Shown piece by piece: positions 59,619 to 64,000 of a stretch of DNA of 64,000 nucleotides. The translations under genes and the position numbers were made by a program. Each line of letters opens with the position of its first letter. The first letter of the stretch is position 1. The stretch lies in contig JODU01000008.1 of assembly GCA_000720845.1 (NCBI GenBank), forward strand, positions 194,837-258,836. Reading direction: 5' to 3'. The notes beneath the pieces were generated by a model. The model saw only the letters and a list, made by a program, of their open reading frames with translations, ran no database searches and was not told where the DNA came from. The DNA is from Kitasatospora aureofaciens (GTDB lineage: Bacteria; Actinomycetota; Actinomycetes; Streptomycetales; Streptomycetaceae).

Positions 59619-60005
59619 CTAGACGTCGATCACGTGGGAGCGGATGAGGAAGCGCACCCCCTCGGGCGCCTCCAGCGAGAAGCCGCTTCCCCGGCCCGGG
59701 ACGACGTCCACGATCAGCCGGGTGTGACGCCACGTCTCGTACTGGCTGCGCGACATCCAGAACTCCACCGGCTCCTCCATGCCGTCGACGGCCAGTTCGC
59801 CGAGCAGGACGTCCGAGGCGCCGGTGCGGAACTCGCCGGCTGGGTAGCACATGGGGGCGCTGCCGTCGCAGCAGCCGCCGGACTGGTGGAACATCAGCGG
59901 GCCGTGCGCCTCGCGGAGCCGCCGCAGCAGTACGGACGCCTCGGCGGTCAGCTCGACGCGCGGGGTCTCCTCGTAGGTGTCGCCTGTGTCGCCCATGCCG
60001 TGCAT
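59619..60005 (-). CDS. DUF779 protein
   Basis: A 128-residue protein of the DUF779 family, usually next to aldehyde dehydrogenases of the ExaC type; no such gene is adjacent here. The motif FHQSGGCCDGSAPMCYPAGEF is at residues about 39-59 (three Cys). EFWMSRSQYETWRHTRLIVDV and VPGRGSGFSLEAPEGVRFLIRS complete it. ATG 60005 or 59996 could be the start; neither has a good ribosome binding site. Confidence 0.88.
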   Translation of the reverse strand: MHGMGDTGDTYEETPRVELTAEASVLLRRLREAHGPLMFHQSGGCCDGSAPMCYPAGEFRTGASDVLLGELAVDGMEEPVEFWMSRSQYETWRHTRLIVDVVPGRGSGFSLEAPEGVRFLIRSHVIDV

Positions 60006-60071
60006 GCCATCACGGCGAAGGTTGCGAGTGCGTTGCGCGGGGCCGGTGGCGGCACCCGGCCATTACCTCTT

Positions 60072-60101
60072 TTGACATACCTATCTCTTCATATCTATTG
60101 T
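60072..60101 (+). promoter_or_regulatory. MarR gene promoter, AT-rich, predicted leaderless
   Basis: TTGACA (60072-60077) and TATTGT (60096-60101) are 18 bp apart. The GTG start at 60108 is 6 nt past the -10, and there is only a weak GGGG upstream of it, so transcription would begin at the start codon. The spacer holds CTATCT and ATCTAT repeats that could be bound by the MarR product. Confidence 0.6.
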
Positions 60102-60107
60102 TCCGGG

Positions 60108-60581
60108 GTGACCGACTCCAGCACCCCTCGCCGGGACATCGACCGCGTGGCCTCCGGGCTCGCGGCGTGCCTTCCCGCGCTGCACCGGGCGCTGGACCGA
60201 CAGGTCACCGCCCGGTACCCGCACCCCAAGCCTCCCGAGGGGCAGCTCGCCCTGCTGCGGTTCGTCGCGCAGCACGAGGGCGCCACGGTGCGCGAGGCCG
60301 CCGAGGCCCTGCTGATGAAGCCGAACAACGTCAGCGCCCTGGTCTCCCAGCTCACCGAGCAGGGCGACCTGGAGCGCCGGCGGGACAGCTCCGACAAGCG
60401 GATCGCCCACCTCCACCTCACGGCCACGGCCCGTGAGCGGATCTCCGAGGTGCGGGAACTGGAGACCGCGTTCATCCGCCACGCCCTGACCTCCCTCACC
60501 GAGGGCCAGCAGGGCGCGCTCGGCTCCGCCCTGGACGCCCTCGACGCGTTGGCGCGGCACCTCCACCCCGGCGCCCGCTGA
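60108..60581 (+). CDS. MarR-family regulator
   Basis: A 157-residue winged-helix regulator: GQLALLRFVAQHEGATVREAAEAL, MKPNNVSALVSQLTEQGDLERRRDSSDKRIAHLHLTATARER (recognition helix and wing, split here as NNVSALVSQL and RRRDSSDKR). Start GTG 60108. It is 74 bp upstream of an EmrB/QacA-type exporter, the standard arrangement for a drug-responsive repressor and its pump. Confidence 0.92.
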   Translation: MTDSSTPRRDIDRVASGLAACLPALHRALDRQVTARYPHPKPPEGQLALLRFVAQHEGATVREAAEALLMKPNNVSALVSQLTEQGDLERRRDSSDKRIAHLHLTATARERISEVRELETAFIRHALTSLTEGQQGALGSALDALDALARHLHPGAR

Positions 60582-60655
60582 CACACCCGCCCGCCCTCCG
60601 GGCGCGCCGTTCCCTTCCCCGCACCACCCCTGAATCCGGAAGAGAAGACTCCGCC

Positions 60656-62257
60656 ATGCCCTCCACGTCCGTGGATCACTCCGCCCTGCCCGCGGCCGGG
60701 ACCGACTCGGCCCCACGGCTGGCCGGCCGCCTGCGGTCCAACCCGTGGCTGACCCTCCTCGCCGTCGCGTTCGGCCTGTTCATGGTCCAGCTCGACGGGT
60801 CCGTCGTCGCCATCGCCAACCCCGAGATCGGCAGCGACCTGCACGCGTCCACCGCCCAACTCCAGTGGGTGACCAACTCCTACCTGCTCGCCCTCGCCGC
60901 CACCCTCATCCTGGGCGGCAAGCTCGGCGACCGCTTCGGCCGCCGCACCTACTACCTGGTGGGTGTCGCCGGCTTCACCCTCGCCTCCGTGGCCATCGGC
61001 CTGTCCGGTTCGATCGAGGGCGTCGTCGCCTTCCGCGCCCTCCAGGGCGCCTTCGGCGGACTGCTCATGCCCAACACCCTCGGACTGCTCCGCTCCGTCT
61101 TCCCGCCGAAGAAGTTCGGCATGGCCGTGGGCATCTGGGCCATGGTCTCCGCCGTCGCGACGGCCCTCGGGCCCATCGTCGGCGGCCTCCTCGTGGAGCA
61201 CGTCGACTGGGAGTCGGTGTTCTACATCAACGCCCCCATCGGGGTCGCCGCCATCGTCTTCGGTGCGCTCGTCCTCCCGGAGAGCCGCAACGCCGCGGGC
61301 CGCGAGCGCTTCGACATACCCGGCCTCGTCCTGCTCGCCCTCGGTCTGCTGGCCGTCGTCTTCGGCGTGGTCAAGGGCGAGACCTGGGGCTGGACCTCCG
61401 CCGGCACCCTCGGCGCCGTCGCCGCCGGCCTGGTCCTCCTGGTCGTGTTCGGCCGGTACGAGACCCGCGTGGAGCACCCGCTGCTGCCGATGCGCCTGTT
61501 CCGCAGCCGCGCGCTGACCATCGGCGCGGTCATCACCGCGCTGAACTTCTTCGTGATGCTCGGCGTGATCTTCTTCGTCATGCTGTACCTGCAGAACGTG
61601 CGCGGCTTCACGCCGGTCGAGGCGGGCGTGCGGACGCTCCCGCTCAGCCTCGCCTCGCTGGTCGCCTCGCCGCTGGGCGCGGCCCTGACCCAGCGCTTCG
61701 GGCCCCGGCTGACCATGCCGGTGGGCATGCTGCTCCAGGCGGCCTCGTGCTTCGGCATGCTCACCTGGCAGACCGACTCCGCCTACGCCACGATGTGGCC
61801 GCCGTTCATCGCGCTCGGCCTCGGCGTCGGCATGGTGATGTCCGCCTCCTCCGACGCCATCGTGGGCAACGCCCCCGTCCGGGACGGCGGGGTGGCGGGA
61901 GGTCTCCAGGCGACGACGCTGCAGATCGGCGGCGCGCTCGGAACCTCCGTGCTGGTCTCCCTGATCAGCGCCAAGGTGGGCAGCACCCTCACCGGTGAGC
62001 TGACCGGCGCGGGCGTGCCCCCGGCCGTGGCCCACGGTCTCCAGGAGGCCGGGGACGCCGTGGCGATGGGCGTGGCGCCTGTCTCCGGCGACATGCCGGC
62101 CGGGCTGCGGGCCGCCGTGGTGGAGGGCAGCGGGCAGGCGTTCATGAACGGCGTCCACATGGCCGTGGTCGTCACGGGCGCCCTCTGCGTGCTCGGCGCG
62201 GTCGTCGCCGCGGCCGGGCTCAGGCCTCCCCGGCCGCGGCGCGCGGAAGCACCGTGA
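60656..62257 (+). CDS. DHA2-family (EmrB/QacA-type) MFS exporter
   Basis: A 533-residue 14-TM proton antiporter for drugs or metabolites. FMVQLDGSVVAIANPEIGSDLH (motif D1), LGGKLGDRFGRRTYYLVG (motif A), ALGPIVGGLLVEHVDWESVFYINAPIG (motif C) are all present, and GVRTLPLSLASLVASPLGAAL marks the second half. ATG 60656 follows GGAAGAGAAGACTCCGCC. It is co-directional with marR. Its 3' end overlaps the DUF5519 gene by 38 bp tail to tail. Confidence 0.94.
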   Translation: MPSTSVDHSALPAAGTDSAPRLAGRLRSNPWLTLLAVAFGLFMVQLDGSVVAIANPEIGSDLHASTAQLQWVTNSYLLALAATLILGGKLGDRFGRRTYYLVGVAGFTLASVAIGLSGSIEGVVAFRALQGAFGGLLMPNTLGLLRSVFPPKKFGMAVGIWAMVSAVATALGPIVGGLLVEHVDWESVFYINAPIGVAAIVFGALVLPESRNAAGRERFDIPGLVLLALGLLAVVFGVVKGETWGWTSAGTLGAVAAGLVLLVVFGRYETRVEHPLLPMRLFRSRALTIGAVITALNFFVMLGVIFFVMLYLQNVRGFTPVEAGVRTLPLSLASLVASPLGAALTQRFGPRLTMPVGMLLQAASCFGMLTWQTDSAYATMWPPFIALGLGVGMVMSASSDAIVGNAPVRDGGVAGGLQATTLQIGGALGTSVLVSLISAKVGSTLTGELTGAGVPPAVAHGLQEAGDAVAMGVAPVSGDMPAGLRAAVVEGSGQAFMNGVHMAVVVTGALCVLGAVVAAAGLRPPRPRRAEAP

Positions 62258-62645
62258 CCCGGCGGAAGTTGCATCCCTGGGACGCCGAGAGACCGGCGGT
62301 CCCCGAAGGGTTGGCGGCCAGGTCGGTCGGGGGCCGGGACTGATGGGCCTTGAGCGCGATGCTCACCAGGCTGAGCAGCAGGTCGACGTCCGCGTCGCAG
62401 TCCAGGTGCACGGTCACCCAACGGGAGCCCGGCACCAGATGGATGGCGGTGGAGCCGCCCAGGTCGTACTGGAAGCGCTGGATGGCCCGGTGGGTCAGGT
62501 GGAGGTCCACGTCACGGTCCGAGTGGAAGTGGACGATCTCGTCGCGGACGGAGCACAGTGCCCGTCCGGTTCCGCAACTGGCCGGGCCCGCCGAGAGGTC
62601 GGGCCAGGCTTGCAGCCGCTCGAAGGCGCGCTGGGCCGGAGTCAT
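62220..62645 (-). CDS. DUF5519 (luciferase-domain) protein
   Basis: A 141-residue protein with the DUF5519 core DEIVHFHSDRDVDLHLTHRA, STAIHLVPGSRWVTVHLD and VDLLLSLVSIALKAH. Despite the name, there is no sign of luciferase activity; the family function is unknown. Start ATG 62645. Its C-terminal coding end overlaps the MFS gene, which points to a shared, short terminator zone. Confidence 0.83.
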   Translation of the reverse strand: MTPAQRAFERLQAWPDLSAGPASCGTGRALCSVRDEIVHFHSDRDVDLHLTHRAIQRFQYDLGGSTAIHLVPGSRWVTVHLDCDADVDLLLSLVSIALKAHQSRPPTDLAANPSGTAGLSASQGCNFRRVTVLPRAAAGEA

Positions 62646-62710
62646 GGCCCTATCGTCGCCCGATCACCGCGTCGCAACCAGAGGTTGAGCGATTTGTAAC
62701 CGGCACGTGA

Positions 62711-62743
62711 GGTCGGCGGGAGCCCTGAGGGGTCCCGCCGACC
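62711..62743. terminator. terminator hairpin downstream of the LPMO gene
   Basis: GGTCGGCGGGA (62711-62721) and TCCCGCCGACC (62733-62743) form a perfect 11-bp stem around an 11-nt loop, 75 bp past the LPMO stop. It would end LPMO transcripts and shield the DUF5519 promoter. Confidence 0.7.
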
Positions 62744-62792
62744 GTGTCCCGGCACGTGTCGGGCGTGCGTCAGTAAGCCAGAGTGTCAGGGC

Positions 62793-62823
62793 CTCAGAGG
62801 CTCAGAGGCTCAGAGGCTCAGGG
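62793..62823. repeat. 8-bp tandem repeat at the LPMO stop codon
   Basis: CTCAGAGG occurs three times in tandem (62793, 62801, 62809) and a fourth unit begins at 62817 as CTCAGGG, which contains the LPMO stop (62818-62820). A slippage-prone tract immediately after the gene. Confidence 0.85.
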
Positions 62824-63912
62824 CGTCACACAGCCGATCGAGTCGGCCGGGAAGTCATTGCCCGTCGACGTGGCGGTGAAGCCGAAGGTCACGCTCCCGT
62901 CCGGCGGGATGACGCGGTTGTGGTCCACGTTCCGGACCTTGACCGTACCGTCGGAGCCGCTGGACAGTGATCCGTTCCACACCCCGCCGAGCGTGGTCCC
63001 GCTGCCCGGCCGCCACTGCACGGCCCAGCCGTTCAGCGGCTCGGTGCCGTGGTTCATCACCTCGACCGAGCCCTGGAAGCCACCGCTCCAGGAGTTCTCC
63101 ACGGAGTACACGGCCATGCAGGAACCGGTGTGCGTGGGCGGGGTGGTCGGGTCCGTCGGGGTCGGCGTGGGCTCCGGGTCGGGCGTGCTGCCGGAACCGC
63201 GGATGCCGGTGACCTCGCCGTTGCCGCCGTCGAAGACGACGTCCGAGCAGGAGAAGAAGTTCTCCTGGCTGTCCGAGCGCACCCACTGCATGAAGATCAG
63301 CGCGTCACCCGAGCGGCCGGACGGCAGCGCGAGATCCCAGGAGTAGTGGCCTCCGTCGGTGCCCGGCGAGCCCTGCTGGGGCGGGTTGGTCACCGTCTGG
63401 ATCAGCTCCAGGTCGTCCCAGCCCAGCTCGGACGTGGGCGACCAGCCCGGCTTGGTCAGGTACACCCGGAAGTCACCCGGGTGGGCCGCCCAGTTGCTGT
63501 ACTGCACCGGGATCGTCGCCCCCGACGTCAGGTGCGTGCGGGGCCAGTCCGAGCGGGCGGCGTTGTAGGCGGAGAAGTCGTACGGGGAACGGTCGCCGGC
63601 GCTGCACAGGGTGCCGTCCGGCACGTAACCGGCGCCGCGGCCGCCCGCGTTGGAGTCGAGGACGGCGAACCAGTTGTACAGGGCCGTCGCACCGCTCTGG
63701 TCGAGCGCGGCCTGACAGGCCGGGTTCGTCGGGTCGAGGGCGCCGGTGCCGGTCTTGGCGTCCAGCTGGCACAGGTAGGTGCGGGAGCCGGGCATCATCG
63801 CCACGCCGTGCGCCTCGGCCCGCCCCTGCCCGAGCAGGAGGGTCACACCGAGCGAGCCGAGCAGGGTGGCCAGTACCGCCGCCAGGGAAAGGAGTCTGGT
63901 GCGTCGAACCAT
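62818..63912 (-). CDS. celS2: secreted cellulose-active LPMO (AA10) with CBM2
   Basis: A 364-residue copper monooxygenase, recalled as almost identical to S. coelicolor CelS2/ScLPMO10C. Signal peptide 1-34 is cleaved before H35 (AEA/HGVAMMPGS), which with H144 (WAAHPGDF) forms the histidine brace; F219 in ENFFSCSD is the axial residue. A Pro/Thr linker (PDPEPTPTPTDPTTPP) leads to a CBM2 (about 262-364: CMAVYSVENSWSGGFQGSVEV, SVTFGFTATSTG) for cellulose binding. ATG 63912; the frame extends to 63963 without a signal-like start. Confidence 0.96.
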   Translation of the reverse strand: MVRRTRLLSLAAVLATLLGSLGVTLLLGQGRAEAHGVAMMPGSRTYLCQLDAKTGTGALDPTNPACQAALDQSGATALYNWFAVLDSNAGGRGAGYVPDGTLCSAGDRSPYDFSAYNAARSDWPRTHLTSGATIPVQYSNWAAHPGDFRVYLTKPGWSPTSELGWDDLELIQTVTNPPQQGSPGTDGGHYSWDLALPSGRSGDALIFMQWVRSDSQENFFSCSDVVFDGGNGEVTGIRGSGSTPDPEPTPTPTDPTTPPTHTGSCMAVYSVENSWSGGFQGSVEVMNHGTEPLNGWAVQWRPGSGTTLGGVWNGSLSSGSDGTVKVRNVDHNRVIPPDGSVTFGFTATSTGNDFPADSIGCVTP

Positions 63913-64000
63913 AGGGGTCTCCTGGTTCCGGTCCGTAGGTGAGCTGGTTGGTGATCGGTCCATGACAAGATCGGGGATGGAGCCCCCGCCCGTCCGGGGC

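Noticed and set aside
62793..62823. CRISPR-like repeat
   Set aside because: Eight-base units without spacers; a simple tandem repeat.
44000..64000. A hidden defence or mobile island
   Set aside because: No recombinase, transposase, restriction or phage genes, and composition and gene style are uniform with the rest.

Overview
The window is high-GC DNA with dense, mostly short-gap operons, frequent GTG (and one TTG) starts and many 4-bp ATGA/GTGA stop-start overlaps. It carries Streptomyces hallmarks: a whiJ/abaA-like XRE–DUF397–ATPase cluster, rare TTA codons confined to two regulators, rppA–P450, a Tap-type tripeptidyl aminopeptidase and a cellulose-active LPMO. From memory of individual proteins (RppA, CYP158A2, Tap, CelS2) it is a chromosomal arm segment of a Streptomyces close to S. 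coelicolor/S. lividans. No rRNA, tRNA, CRISPR array, transposase or integrase was seen, so this looks like core-to-arm chromosome rather than an island.

Layout. 1–7.0 kb: the 5' part of purB (cut by the left edge), an SGNH hydrolase, two coupled CBS-domain CorC/CNNM membrane proteins, a GNAT, an F420-type LLM oxidoreductase, a leaderless ribbon-helix-helix antitoxin with a degenerate Fic/Doc partner, and a methyltransferase. 7.2–11.7 kb: complete biotin block, bioB-bioA-bioD leftward and bioF rightward from a shared 150-bp control region. 11.75–16 kb: whiJ-like DUF397 and XRE genes and a divergent HATPase, an NlpC/P60 endopeptidase under a ydaO-type (c-di-AMP) riboswitch, a ClpP paralogue with a small partner protein, and a divergent lone Phd/YefM antitoxin. 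16.2–20.8 kb: urease operon ureA-ureB-ureC-ureF-ureG-ureD (no ureE) behind a GlnR-box-like array. 21–29.6 kb: Tap, an epimerase, an acyltransferase, a TTA-containing XRE regulator and a 1066-aa secreted protein carrying both an M4-type and an M28-type protease. 29.7–34.6 kb: MHS transporter, RpiB-like isomerase, and an Lrp–DDAH–ornithine aminotransferase set. 34.6–38.8 kb: LytTR regulator, small membrane protein, SSS symporter and LytS kinase in one operon. 38.9–44.2 kb: small membrane protein, CtaG-like protein, pfkA, gatD-murT, def. 44.2–46.3 kb: TetR and acyl-CoA dehydrogenase. 46.4–49.3 kb: THN/flaviolin pigment operon (rppA, CYP158A2, cupin). 49.4–54.9 kb: DUF6213-like protein, aldehyde dehydrogenase, NUDIX–DNA ligase pair, divergent TrxR-like/XRE-cupin pair. 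55–58.2 kb: quinone oxidoreductase plus two coupled acyl-CoA dehydrogenases. 58.4–64 kb: Tat-exported phosphodiesterase, small membrane protein, DUF779, MarR–MFS pair, DUF5519 and an AA10 LPMO.

Genes that plausibly act together: bioF/A/D/B (pimeloyl thioester to biotin); ureABC with UreF/G/D (urea to ammonia, apparently under nitrogen control); MurT/GatD (lipid II amidation); RppA, P450 and cupin (tetrahydroxynaphthalene, flaviolin, coupled pigment); DDAH and RocD (arginine/ornithine nitrogen recovery under an Lrp regulator); LytS/LytTR with the symporter (carboxylate sensing and uptake). Less ordinary points are the two-protease fusion, the ClpP/lone-antitoxin divergon, several regulators whose start codon lies right after a -10 element (predicted leaderless mRNAs), and a Cys/His repeat tail on BioB.
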